Assembly (NCBI RefSeq): GCF_020055675.1
Contig: NZ_JAIPUS010000002.1
Coordinates: 124,001-188,000, forward strand
Source of the DNA: Marivita sp.
GTDB taxonomy: Bacteria > Pseudomonadota > Alphaproteobacteria > Rhodobacterales > Rhodobacteraceae
Direction of reading: 5' to 3'
Length of the DNA stretch: 64,000 nucleotides
Shown piece after piece: positions 45,093 through 53,293 of this stretch; the first letter of the stretch is position 1; each line of letters starts with the position of its first letter. The notes below the pieces were generated by a model. That model made no database searches, was not told where the DNA came from, and saw nothing but the letters and a program-made list of their open reading frames with translations. The position numbers and the translations under genes were made by a program.

Positions 45093-45608
45093 TCAATCGA
45101 ACAGTTTGTTGCCTTCGTAGACGGGACGGCCCGCTCGAAGGTCGGAAAGGTCGCGAAGAAAGCTCTGTACCAGCCGCAGGATCATGAGAAAGAAGCCGAT
45201 GGGCACAGCCATGAGAAACCAGACCTGGCTGATCCGCAGCCCGTGCGTCACCGAGTTGAATTTCCACGAAACATGCACCGACTCGAACGACCAGTAGAGC
45301 GCGATGCAGGCAACGACGAACATGACGATGTCGCCGAAAATGTAGAGCAGCGTCTTTGCCTTCCGAGGCACGTAATGCATCAGCACGTCGATACGGATAT
45401 GACCGCGCACCTTGACCGCGGCCGCCGCGCCGATCCAGGCAAGGTAGATGAAAGAGTAGCGGACAATTTCTTCGCCCCAGATCGAAGAGTAGGAGAAGAC
45501 CTCCCGCCGAATGACCTCGATGAACATCGTGCCCACGAGCATCACGTAGAAGACAAGCAGGAGCCAGCGCTCCGCGTTCTCGTCGATGGCTTTGAAGATC
45601 TTTGACAT
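45093..45608 (-). CDS. TRAP transporter small permease (DctQ type)
   Basis: A 171-residue protein with four hydrophobic segments: residues about 15-35, 50-68, 88-110 and 130-150. FIEVIRREVFSYSSIWGEEI near residue 29 is the DctQ signature, with acidic residues between helices 1 and 2. The ATG at 45608 has GGAGAG about 5 bases upstream; the frame is open upstream but runs into the hairpin region. The partner large permease follows directly (HpsL position). Confidence 0.9.
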   Translation of the reverse strand: MSKIFKAIDENAERWLLLVFYVMLVGTMFIEVIRREVFSYSSIWGEEIVRYSFIYLAWIGAAAAVKVRGHIRIDVLMHYVPRKAKTLLYIFGDIVMFVVACIALYWSFESVHVSWKFNSVTHGLRISQVWFLMAVPIGFFLMILRLVQSFLRDLSDLRAGRPVYEGNKLFD

Positions 45609-45684
45609 GACGCTCTCCAGTGCGGACAACCAAAGCCCGATGCGGCCAGGCTGAGACCCGTCGCGAGTTTGGAAAGAAGGCGTG

Positions 45685-45709
45685 CGCCGGCGCAGGGGCT
45701 GCGCCGGCG
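45685..45709 (-). promoter_or_regulatory. Intra-operon stem-loop between TRAP binding protein and permease
   Basis: An 11-bp perfect inverted repeat (CGCCGGCGCAG / CTGCGCCGGCG, 3-base loop) lies 10 bases past the binding-protein stop. Such structures often protect the upstream mRNA or partly terminate, giving more binding protein than permease. The function is inferred; the structure is seen directly. Confidence 0.6.
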
Positions 45710-45718
45710 ACCGGGGGT

Positions 45719-46864
45719 TTACGCGTCGTGCACGTAGTAGCGACCAAGGGTGCCGGCGGCTTCCTCGAGTTTCGCGAATGTCTCCATCGAGCCCGCGAGA
45801 TCGGTCTTGAAGTCGTCCCATTCACTGTTCTGGTAGCCGCCCGCGTCCTGCCATTCCGCCAGTTGGTCGTCACTGAGCGAGTGGAACTCCACGCCATTGG
45901 CAATCAGTTGCGACATGGCATAGGACCGGGACGAAGGCACCTTCGCGAGGTTTTGTTGCTGGGTCACCTCCCCGGCGAATTCGATGCCTTCCCTGACATC
46001 CACCGGCAGGCCCTCGAACCATTCGAGGTTGATCGAGTAGACCTGACTATCCGGCACGGCCTGCGTGAATGTCACGTGGCTCAGGATTTCGCCAAAGCCG
46101 AAGACATGCAGCGCGCCGACCGACGGGTCGAGCGCGTCTGCCACGCCCTGACGGATCGCCGAGGGCGTCTCGCCCCAGGCTACCGGCGTCGGGTTCGCGC
46201 CGACCATGCCGTAGTATTGCTGGAGCATCTTGGAGCCCGGCACGCGGAACTTGACGCCCGACATGTCACCCGGCGTGAGGATCGCATCACCCCCCTGGCG
46301 CACCGCGACAACGCGCGGGTCGATCACGATATACATGAGCGCCTTGAAACCGGATGCGCCGATCTTGGGATCGACCTCGGCCTTCCAGGTGTCCGAGCTT
46401 GTCAGGTTCGTGAACCGCTGGTTCGAGCCGCAGAAATACGGCAGGTTGATCAGGTCCACGACAGGCGCGAAGGGCGCAAAGTTCGACAGCGAGTGCTGCG
46501 CGCACTGGATCGTGCCGCCTTGTACCGCTTGTGCAAGCGCGCCACCGGCACCCAGCTGCCCCCCTGGTGCCAGCTTCACATAAACTTTGCCATTGGTCAT
46601 GTTCTGGATGTTTTCCTTCAAATCCAGCTGCATGATCGGATAGCTGCGTGTCGCGCCCAGAACATAGGCGGTGGCAAGCGTCATGACATGGTCGGCGGCG
46701 GCTTCGCGATCGCGCTCTTCGGCCGCGGTCTGTGCGACGGCCTGATCAGACCAGAGCACACCGGCGGCCCCGGCCATCATGGCGGCGGTGAACCCACCCG
46801 ACGCCGTCAATTTCAGAAAATTCCGACGCCCGACCGAAGCCAGCTGTTGTTCCGATTTATCCAT
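45719..46864 (-). CDS. TRAP transporter periplasmic substrate-binding protein (DctP family)
   Basis: A 381-residue binding protein with a twin-arginine signal (VGRRNFLKLTASGGFTAAM at residues 11-29, cleavage likely after QAVAQ). The mature part shows DLKENIQNMTNGKVYVKLAPGGQLG near residue 80 in DctP style. SGVKFRVPGSKMLQQYYGMVGANPTPVAW near residue 203 contains the conserved Arg that holds the substrate carboxylate or sulfonate. Context places it as the DHPS-binding protein (HpsK position) of the hps operon. A stem-loop follows its stop. Confidence 0.9.
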   Translation of the reverse strand: MDKSEQQLASVGRRNFLKLTASGGFTAAMMAGAAGVLWSDQAVAQTAAEERDREAAADHVMTLATAYVLGATRSYPIMQLDLKENIQNMTNGKVYVKLAPGGQLGAGGALAQAVQGGTIQCAQHSLSNFAPFAPVVDLINLPYFCGSNQRFTNLTSSDTWKAEVDPKIGASGFKALMYIVIDPRVVAVRQGGDAILTPGDMSGVKFRVPGSKMLQQYYGMVGANPTPVAWGETPSAIRQGVADALDPSVGALHVFGFGEILSHVTFTQAVPDSQVYSINLEWFEGLPVDVREGIEFAGEVTQQQNLAKVPSSRSYAMSQLIANGVEFHSLSDDQLAEWQDAGGYQNSEWDDFKTDLAGSMETFAKLEEAAGTLGRYYVHDA

Positions 46865-46905
46865 GTCTAGTCCTCCCTTTGGATCATTTTGCCGTTAGAT
46901 CGGCC

Positions 46906-47139
46906 TTACCGCATATCCGTGTTGATGGACGGGCCTTCTGCCGGGTCCGTCTCATCCGCCTCCTTGCGGGTCTTCTCGCGGGCCTCGCTCCTGAGAATGC
47001 CCACCGAGTACGCGACCGCCGCCGCAAGCAGGATCACCATCTCGGCCACATTGCCTACGGCGGGTGCATTCCCCAACGCGCTGACGGTCACATTCACGGT
47101 GAACATTGCAACCAGAACAAGCGCAACAATGTACGGCAT
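46906..47139 (-). CDS. Small two-helix membrane protein at head of the hps-like operon
   Basis: A 77-residue protein from the ATG at 47139, which has a very strong ribosome binding site (GGGAGGGGA, one base before ATG region). Two transmembrane helices, residues about 2-20 (YIVALVLVAMFTVNVTV) and 30-48 (MVILLAAAVAYSVGIL), are followed by a charged acidic tail (ARE KTRKEADETDPAEG). It is the first gene after the promoter and LacI-type operator, 41 bases before the TRAP binding protein. Function unknown; it could be a transporter accessory subunit. Confidence 0.7.
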   Translation of the reverse strand: MPYIVALVLVAMFTVNVTVSALGNAPAVGNVAEMVILLAAAVAYSVGILRSEAREKTRKEADETDPAEGPSINTDMR

Positions 47140-47179
47140 TTCCCCTCCCTGCCGCCCGAAATTCCGGCGAATCAAGAAA

Positions 47180-47208
47180 AAAGTAAGCGCTTACATATTT
47201 TCATGCAA
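47180..47208 (-). promoter_or_regulatory. Promoter with overlapping LacI-family operator
   Basis: On the minus strand TTGCAT (47208-47203) and TACTTT (47185-47180) are spaced by 17 bases, a plausible sigma-70 promoter for the hps-like operon. The perfect palindrome GTAAGCGCTTAC (47183-47194), with the central CG typical of LacI-family operators, fills the -10 side of the spacer. Binding there would block RNA polymerase. The divergent LacI-type gene starts at 47352. Confidence 0.65.
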
Positions 47209-47351
47209 GCCCTTTCATCCGGCTTCCAAAACATACGGGAGTCCGTTATTGATAGCGGTGATCGTTGCCTGCGGGACCGAACAGTGGCAGCACCTTCGCC
47301 CCACTCGCCCCCCGAAAGGCACCTCGAGGCTGCAAGGAAAGCACCTGCTCC

Positions 47352-48377
47352 ATGGCCGTTTCACCGACCGGACCCACCATTCCCACACTGGCCGACGTTG
47401 CCCGGCGCGCGGATGTGTCGACGGCAACCGTCTCGCGCTGCCTCAACTCACCCGATCTGGTATCGGGCGCAACGCGGGAGCGGGTGCTCAAGGCCGTTTC
47501 AGACCTTGGCTACGCTCCGAATTTCGGGGCCCGCGCCTTGGCGGCCAAACAGACGAACACGGTAGGTGCTGTCATTCCCACGATGGAAAACGCCGTCTTC
47601 GCCCGGGGCATCCAGGCGTTTCAGGAAGAATTGGGACGCCACGGGAAAACGCTTCTCATTTCCTCCTCCGCATACCAGGCCTGTTTGGAAGAGGAACAGG
47701 TGCGCGCGCTGGTGGCCCGCGGTGCCGATGGCCTTCTGCTCATCGGGTACGACAGGAGCCCGGAGCTCTATGACTTCCTGTCGCAGCGCGCCGTACCGAA
47801 GCTTATCGCATGGTCCTATTCGAAACAGAAGGATCACCCCGCCATCGGCTTTGACAACCGCGCGGCCATGGGGGACCTCGCCCGTCTCGTGATCGGTAAA
47901 GGCCACCGCAACATCGCCTGTATCACGGCGCCGACCGCATCCAATGACCGCGCTCGCGGCCGGGTCGAGGGCATTCGCCAGGTCATGTCAGAAGCGGGTT
48001 TGCCGGTCGACGCGATGACATTGATCGAGACGCCCTACGGAATCGAGCGAGGTGAAATCGCATTCAGGCAGGTAATGGCTTCGGCCCCTGAAACCACCGC
48101 GGTCATGTGCGTCAACGATGTTCTGGCCATCGGGGCCCTCCGCGCGGCGCGTGACATGGGTCTCGACGTGCCGGGTGATGTGTCGATCACCGGCTTTGAC
48201 GATATCGAGATCGCCATGCTGGCCGAACCAGCACTGACCACCGTGCATGTGCCCCACCGCGAAATGGGGCGCCGCGCGGCAGAAATGTTGATCGAGATGC
48301 TGCGTGAGAGAACCTCCCCGGCCAGCGTCAAGCTGCCGACCGATATCCGCTTGCGCCGCTCGCTCGGCAGCGTGTGA
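47352..48377 (+). CDS. LacI-family transcriptional regulator of the hps-like operon
   Basis: A 341-residue repressor. The N-terminal helix-turn-helix is TLADVARRADVSTATVSRCL near residue 12, and the hinge helix follows near residue 55 (FGARALAAKQTNTVGAVIP). The periplasmic-binding-protein-like sensor domain ends with DVSITGFDDIEIAMLAEPALTTV and PTDIRLRRSLG. The helix-turn-helix and hinge suit an operator like the palindrome at 47183-47194 in the divergent promoter. Ligand is unknown; DHPS or a breakdown product would fit. The ATG at 47352 is chosen by helix-turn-helix position. Confidence 0.92.
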   Translation: MAVSPTGPTIPTLADVARRADVSTATVSRCLNSPDLVSGATRERVLKAVSDLGYAPNFGARALAAKQTNTVGAVIPTMENAVFARGIQAFQEELGRHGKTLLISSSAYQACLEEEQVRALVARGADGLLLIGYDRSPELYDFLSQRAVPKLIAWSYSKQKDHPAIGFDNRAAMGDLARLVIGKGHRNIACITAPTASNDRARGRVEGIRQVMSEAGLPVDAMTLIETPYGIERGEIAFRQVMASAPETTAVMCVNDVLAIGALRAARDMGLDVPGDVSITGFDDIEIAMLAEPALTTVHVPHREMGRRAAEMLIEMLRERTSPASVKLPTDIRLRRSLGSV

Positions 48378-48389
48378 ATCCCCGGGTCG

Positions 48390-48563
48390 GTTGCCACTGA
48401 AGGTGGCTCTGAAGGACGTAGGCCCGCTTTTCAGGGCGCGCGCGGCTGCGCTGCGATCTCCTCGGGGCGCCCGCATCCAGCAACGCCCGGCACAGCGCAC
48501 GAGAAGCCGGTCACAAGTGGAAAAGATCAACCGCAAATCGTTGGTGATGAAGACCAGCCCCAT
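48390..48563 (-). pseudogene. Decayed fragment of a peptide-type ABC ATPase
   Basis: On the minus strand, translation gives GLVFITNDLRLIFSTCDRLL near 48560-48500. This matches the switch-region pattern (FITHDLxxxxxxCDRVxVMxxG) that ends peptide-family ABC ATPases. The switch His is Asn, and the following sequence soon loses similarity. No start, Walker A or signature motif is present. It lies in the 301 bases between the LacI-type gene and the EamA gene and is best read as a relic. Confidence 0.4.
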
Positions 48564-48678
48564 GCTCTACCCGTTGGCTCTCAAGGCCCGGAGACGCGGG
48601 GCATGGAACACGACAGGCTCGTATCCATCCGGTGTATCTGATAGCCCGGTCAGGCCAATTATCTGATATGGAACCGGA

Positions 48679-49560
48679 ATGCGCACTCTCGCTGCCTTGA
48701 ACGCCCGCGAAACACCGCTGGCAATCCTGACCATCTGCGCCGGCGTGGCGTTTCTGGTGATCAACGATGCGATCGCCAAGCTTCTGACCGATCGCTACAC
48801 GCCGATTCAGATCGTGTTCTTGCGCAATCTGATCGCGGTCCCGATTATCGGTGCCGTGATACTGACCGCCTTCGGCACAGCCAGCCTGCGCACAAGGCAC
48901 CTTCGATTGCATGCCCTGCGCGGGGCGCTGATGGTCGCGGGCGCTGCGCTGTATTTCACGGCGTTGATCTATATGCCCCTGGCCGAGGCAACGGCACTGG
49001 TCTTTTCGGCCCCGATCTTCATAACCGCGCTTTCGGTGCCACTTCTGGGCGAGCATGTCGGTTGGCGGCGCTGGGGCGCCGTGCTTCTGGGGTTCGTCGG
49101 TGTTCTCGTGGTTGTGCGCCCCGGCAGCGCTGCGTTCCAGTTGTCCGCCATTCTGCCAGTCGGAACGGCACTGTGCTATGCCGTCTTCATGATCAGTGCG
49201 CGTTGGATCGACCGCGCCGAAAGGCTTTGGACCATGATGCTCTTCGCCATGCTGTTTCCAATGATTTACGCAGCGCCCTTTGCCGTCATGAACTGGAGCC
49301 CGGTTCAGCAGGGCGATCTCGGGCTGTTCGTCGGGATCGCCGTCTCGGGAAGCCTTGGCCTCGCGCTGATCGGACAAGCCTTTCGCATGGCGCCCGCCGC
49401 TATCGTTGCCCCGTTCGACTACACGGCGCTGATATGGGCCACCGGATTGGGTTGGCTGATCTGGGGCGACATTCCAATGGCCTGGACAATATCGGGGGCG
49501 GCCATCATCGCTGCCAGCGGGATCATCATAATACGGCGCGAGGCAAGACAGGCGTCCTAG
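48679..49560 (+). CDS. DMT superfamily transporter (EamA family)
   Basis: A 293-residue inner-membrane protein with ten hydrophobic segments arranged as two EamA repeats (residues about 15-145 and 155-285). The first repeat contains DAIAKLLTDRYTPIQIVFLRN near residue 32 and PLAEATALVFSAPIFITALS near residue 97. The second ends with GLGWLIWGDIPMAWTISGAAII. The family exports metabolites such as amino acids or nucleobase-like compounds; this member's substrate is unknown. It is on its own, not overlapping neighbours. Confidence 0.88.
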   Translation: MRTLAALNARETPLAILTICAGVAFLVINDAIAKLLTDRYTPIQIVFLRNLIAVPIIGAVILTAFGTASLRTRHLRLHALRGALMVAGAALYFTALIYMPLAEATALVFSAPIFITALSVPLLGEHVGWRRWGAVLLGFVGVLVVVRPGSAAFQLSAILPVGTALCYAVFMISARWIDRAERLWTMMLFAMLFPMIYAAPFAVMNWSPVQQGDLGLFVGIAVSGSLGLALIGQAFRMAPAAIVAPFDYTALIWATGLGWLIWGDIPMAWTISGAAIIAASGIIIIRREARQAS

Positions 49561-49802
49561 GGTCTGGAACCTGAGCACGAAGGCGACAGCCCGGATGAAG
49601 AAAAACCGCTGCAACGCAGGGCATGCCTGCCAGAGTGCGGACAAGACCGATCGCGTTCTGGCCAATGGCACGGCTCGGTTCCTCGGCGCGCAACGTCAAG
49701 ACCCAAGAGACATATCTGCTGGCGCGGATCACCGCGCGCATCATCCACCGGCATGCCGAAATAGAGATGTCGGCGCGCCGAAAACCTGATAGGACCGCCC
49801 CC

Positions 49803-50183
49803 ATGTTTCGCCTTTTCGACATGCTGGGTCCCTCTGCCGCCATCCGCGCCCTTGATGACGCGCTCCGAGGATCCGGCGTGCATCCGCTACTTGTGCCGGA
49901 GCCCGTCAAGCTGACCGTGATAAGGCTCAACACGCGGGAGGACGGCCCCAGGAATCAGGACGTGGCTTTCGCCGAGGCCTCACAGTTGCTGGCCTATTGC
50001 ATGCTCGGGCATGAACAGTTTGCGACCAGCAACAGCTCGCAGGATGCCGATCGCATCGACACCCGCGTGGAAGCCGCACTAGATGACGGTGACACGCTGG
50101 ACGCAAAGCTGATCCTTTTGGCACTGCACGCCGGGCTGATCGCGCCGGAGATCGCAGATCGGATCGATCTCGACGATGTCTGA
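49803..50183 (+). CDS. Conserved hypothetical cytoplasmic protein
   Basis: A 126-residue protein starting MFRLFDMLGPSAAIRALDDA at the ATG at 49803. It is helical with no signal or membrane segment. QLLAYCMLGHEQFATSNS near residue 62 and LDAKLILLALHAGLIAPEIAD near residue 97 look conserved, and from memory similar proteins are found in related bacteria. The frame is open from 49623, but the earlier ~60 residues are basic and irregular. No function can be assigned. Confidence 0.65.
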   Translation: MFRLFDMLGPSAAIRALDDALRGSGVHPLLVPEPVKLTVIRLNTREDGPRNQDVAFAEASQLLAYCMLGHEQFATSNSSQDADRIDTRVEAALDDGDTLDAKLILLALHAGLIAPEIADRIDLDDV

Positions 50184-50584
50184 GTTCAAGCAGGCGGCAA
50201 TACCTTAGACAGTCCCTTTGATCACCGCTTTCCGCGACGTGATCGCATGATCCAGTTTCCTGTAAAGCGTTCCGACGATCATGCCACGCGCATCTCGCCT
50301 CGATTTTCGCATTTCTGCCATTCGTGCATCTTGCGGCATGTGGAGTGGTCGAGCGACGGCAAGCCAGATTTTCCCACCGATTGCCACGACCCGCCATTGA
50401 ACCGGGATCGGGGTCTGGACCGACCAATTTCCGCTGTCCCGTTGCCCCAAGGGTTCGGGACGCCTTTTCCAACTCAATCGACAGGTTTTGGCATTGAACG
50501 GGCTTGCGCCGACATTCAAGAAAACGACACATGCAGGATCTAAACAGGCGCCACTGAGACCCATGAAAAGAGGAAGCCACCATC
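50184..50584. other. Intergenic stretch before iron-type ABC genes
   Basis: About 400 bases between the hypothetical gene and the binding-protein gene. Open frames of up to ~119 codons exist on both strands, but they have no ribosome binding sites or recognisable motifs. The promoter of the ABC genes presumably lies here. GAGGAAG precedes the binding-protein ATG. I found no clear Fur-box-like repeat. Confidence 0.4.
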
Positions 50585-51565
50585 ATGACCCGTATGTTTT
50601 CCGTCGCTGCCCTTGCAGCCGTCGTCGGCGCGCCGCTGGCGGCACAGGACGTCTCCGGCACACTGACGCTCTATACCTCGCAGCCCAATGCTGACGCGCA
50701 AGCGACGGTCGATGCCTTCCAGGCCGCCCATCCCGACGTCGAGGTCGAGTGGTTCCGCGACGGCACCACCCGCGTGATGGCCAAGCTGCGCGCTGAATTC
50801 GAAGCGGGCAACGCGCAGCCCGACGTTCTTCTGATCGCCGACATGGTCACGATGGAGGGGCTCGAGGCTGAGGGCCGCCTGATGGCCTATCCCGAGGCCG
50901 ACATTTCCGCCTACGACCCGGCGATCATGGATGATGAGGGGCACTACTTCTCGACCAAGCTGATCACCACCGGCATCGTCTACAACACCGCCGCCGAGAT
51001 GATCCCGTCGAGCTATCTCGACCTGCTCAAGCCCGAAGCGCAGGGCCAGATCGCCATGCCCTCGCCGCTCACTTCGGGGGCCGCGACCATCCACATGGCC
51101 GCGCTGACGGCGCATCCCGATCTGGGGTGGGACCTCTATGAAGGCCTCGCCGATCAGGGCGCCATCCCCGAGGGTGGCAACGGCGGCACCTACAGGGCCG
51201 TGGCGGGCGGTGAAAAGCTCTACGGCTTCGTCGTGGACTTCCTGCCGATCCGCAACAAGCTGGACGGTGCACCAGTCGAATTCGTCTTCCCCGAGGAAGG
51301 CGTGTCAGCGGTGACTGAGCCTGCGGCGATCCTGTCCACCGCCCGCAATCCCGACGCGGCGAAAGCCTTCATCGACTTTCTGCTGTCGCCCGAGGGCCAG
51401 CAACTGGCGGCCGATCAGGGCTACTTGCCGGCGCATCCGGCGATCACGCCGCCCGAAGGCTTTCCGCCGCGCAACGAGATCAAGCTGATCGACTTCGACC
51501 CGGCGCAGGCACTGGCAAACGACATGGAGAACAAGCAGCGCTTCATTGACATCTTCGGAGGCTGA
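50585..51565 (+). CDS. Iron(III)-type ABC transporter substrate-binding protein
   Basis: A 326-residue periplasmic protein with a Sec signal (MTRMFSVAALAAVVGAPLAAQ, cleavage near residue 21). GTLTLYTSQPNADAQATVDAF starts the mature part. GTTRVMAKLRAEFEAGNAQPDVL near residue 59 and GIVYNTAAEMIPSSYLDLL near residue 131 resemble FbpA/AfuA-type proteins. The typical iron-binding Tyr pair is not obvious, so phosphonate, thiamine or sugar-phosphate ligands are possible. The permease starts 1 base after the stop. Confidence 0.85.
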   Translation: MTRMFSVAALAAVVGAPLAAQDVSGTLTLYTSQPNADAQATVDAFQAAHPDVEVEWFRDGTTRVMAKLRAEFEAGNAQPDVLLIADMVTMEGLEAEGRLMAYPEADISAYDPAIMDDEGHYFSTKLITTGIVYNTAAEMIPSSYLDLLKPEAQGQIAMPSPLTSGAATIHMAALTAHPDLGWDLYEGLADQGAIPEGGNGGTYRAVAGGEKLYGFVVDFLPIRNKLDGAPVEFVFPEEGVSAVTEPAAILSTARNPDAAKAFIDFLLSPEGQQLAADQGYLPAHPAITPPEGFPPRNEIKLIDFDPAQALANDMENKQRFIDIFGG

Positions 51566-51566
51566 C

Positions 51567-53285
51567 ATGGCGCGGCCACGCGCGCTTTTTGACATGCGGC
51601 GCGGCGAAGGGGTGACCCTCGCCGCGCTGGTGCTTTTCGGGCTGGCGCTCTTCGTCTTCCCGCTGGGACTGCTGCTGCGGGTCGGGCTGAGCGAGGGGGG
51701 CGTTCCCGGTCTCGGACCCCTGGTGGACGCGCTTGGCAGCCGGTCGGTGCAGCGTGCAGCCTGGAACAGCCTTGAATCCTCGGCCGTCTCCGCGCTTGTG
51801 GCAACGCTGATCGGCACCGTGCTGGCATTGGTGATGGGCCTGACGGATGTGCGGCGCAAGGGCGTGTGGGTGTTCCTGCTGTTGTTGCCGATGATGATCC
51901 CGCCGCAGGTCACCGCAATCGCCTGGGTTCAGGCGCTCGGCCCCGGCAGCCCGGTGCTCACCACGCTGGGGATCGCCCCGCCGGCGGGCAGCCCACATCC
52001 GCTCCATACCCCGTTCGGCGTGATGCTCCTGCTGACGGTCCAGCACATGCCGCTGGTTTTCCTCGTTGTCCTCGCCGCGCTCAAGAGCCTGCCGCGCGAG
52101 ATGGTCGAGGCCGCGCGCATCGCCGGCGCAAGGCCCGTCCGGCTGCTGCGGCGTATCCTGCTGCCGCTTCTGGCGCCGACGCTTGTCGCGGGTTTCATGC
52201 TGGCCTTTGTCTCGGCGCTGGGAAATTTCGGAATACAGGCGATCCTTGGCATTCCGGCGCGCTACACCACCCTGCCCGTGCTGATCTGGCGCCGCCTGTC
52301 CAGCTTCGGGCCAAGCGTGCTGACCGACATGGCGGTCATCGCCATCATTCTTGCTGCCGTGGCCTGCCTCGCCATCGCGGTGCAGATGTGGCTGGCGCGT
52401 CGGATGCGCGCGCAGGTGACCGGCCCGCCACAGCCCCCCCTTCAGATCATGTTGGGCCGGGGACGGCCGCTGGTTGCGGGCGCACTGTTCGTCTACGTGG
52501 CGGCCACGCTGCTGCTGCCTCTGGCGGCGCTCACGGCGACGGCTTTGGTGCGCACATACGGATTGCCGCTGACACCCGACACCATGACCCTGTCGAACTT
52601 TGCAGAAATCCTGTTCCGGCAAGCCTCGACCTTGCGCGCTTTCTTGAACTCGACGCTGACGGCGGGTGCCGCAGCGGCGGTACTGGCGGGCGTGTCGGTG
52701 CTGATCGCGTATTTCCTGGGCCGCGCGGCCTGGCTGCCCCGGCGCGTCGGCACGGCTTTCGCGACCTTGGCCGATCTGGGCTACGCCATCCCGGGGCTGG
52801 TGATCTCGGTGGCGTTCATCCTGGCCTTCATCCGGCCGCTGCCAGTGATCGGCCTGTCGCTTTACAACACGCTCGGCATCATCTTTCTTGCCTACCTGAC
52901 GGCCTTCCTGTCGATCGCGCTCAAACCTGTAACGGCCGCCTTCGGGCAGCTCGACCCGGCGCTCGACGATGCGGCCCGGGTGTCGGGGGCCCGCTTCGGA
53001 CAGCGGATCCGGCGGATCTTCGGCCCGCTTCTTGCGCCTGCGGCGGCGTCTGGCGCAATCCTGATGTTCCTTACCGCTTATAACGAAGTCACGGTGTCGG
53101 CGCTGCTGTGGTCGACCGGCAACGAGACAATCGGAACGACGATCTTCAACTACGAGGATGGCGGCTATACCACGCTCGCGGCGGCGATGTCCTGCATCAC
53201 GGTCCTGGCGACGGTGGGTCTGATGCTGGCGCTTGACCGGGCTGGCCGGCACCTGCCATCCGGCGTGGTGCCTTGGCGGCTCTGA
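51567..53285 (+). CDS. Iron(III)-type ABC transporter permease (FbpB-like double permease)
   Basis: A 572-residue fused permease with about 12 transmembrane segments and two EAA loops. The first is EMVEARIAGARP-like (REMVEAARIAGARPVRLLRR near residue 182); the second is in the C-terminal half (LDDAARVSGARFGQRIRR near residue 470). The two-domain layout is that of FbpB/AfuB. GGAGG precedes the ATG at 51567. It ends 8 bases before the convergent ATPase gene. Confidence 0.9.
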   Translation: MARPRALFDMRRGEGVTLAALVLFGLALFVFPLGLLLRVGLSEGGVPGLGPLVDALGSRSVQRAAWNSLESSAVSALVATLIGTVLALVMGLTDVRRKGVWVFLLLLPMMIPPQVTAIAWVQALGPGSPVLTTLGIAPPAGSPHPLHTPFGVMLLLTVQHMPLVFLVVLAALKSLPREMVEAARIAGARPVRLLRRILLPLLAPTLVAGFMLAFVSALGNFGIQAILGIPARYTTLPVLIWRRLSSFGPSVLTDMAVIAIILAAVACLAIAVQMWLARRMRAQVTGPPQPPLQIMLGRGRPLVAGALFVYVAATLLLPLAALTATALVRTYGLPLTPDTMTLSNFAEILFRQASTLRAFLNSTLTAGAAAAVLAGVSVLIAYFLGRAAWLPRRVGTAFATLADLGYAIPGLVISVAFILAFIRPLPVIGLSLYNTLGIIFLAYLTAFLSIALKPVTAAFGQLDPALDDAARVSGARFGQRIRRIFGPLLAPAAASGAILMFLTAYNEVTVSALLWSTGNETIGTTIFNYEDGGYTTLAAAMSCITVLATVGLMLALDRAGRHLPSGVVPWRL

Positions 53286-53293
53286 ACTAGCGC

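Noticed and set aside
43452-45605. Very long open frame (over 700 codons) on the plus strand opposite the hpsN/TRAP genes
   Set aside because: It is rich in His, Arg, Asp and Glu repeats, has no ribosome binding site or motif, and mirrors high-GC codon bias of the real genes on the minus strand. Similar mirror frames at 34310-36487, 60933-62948 and 51543-53252 were rejected for the same reason.
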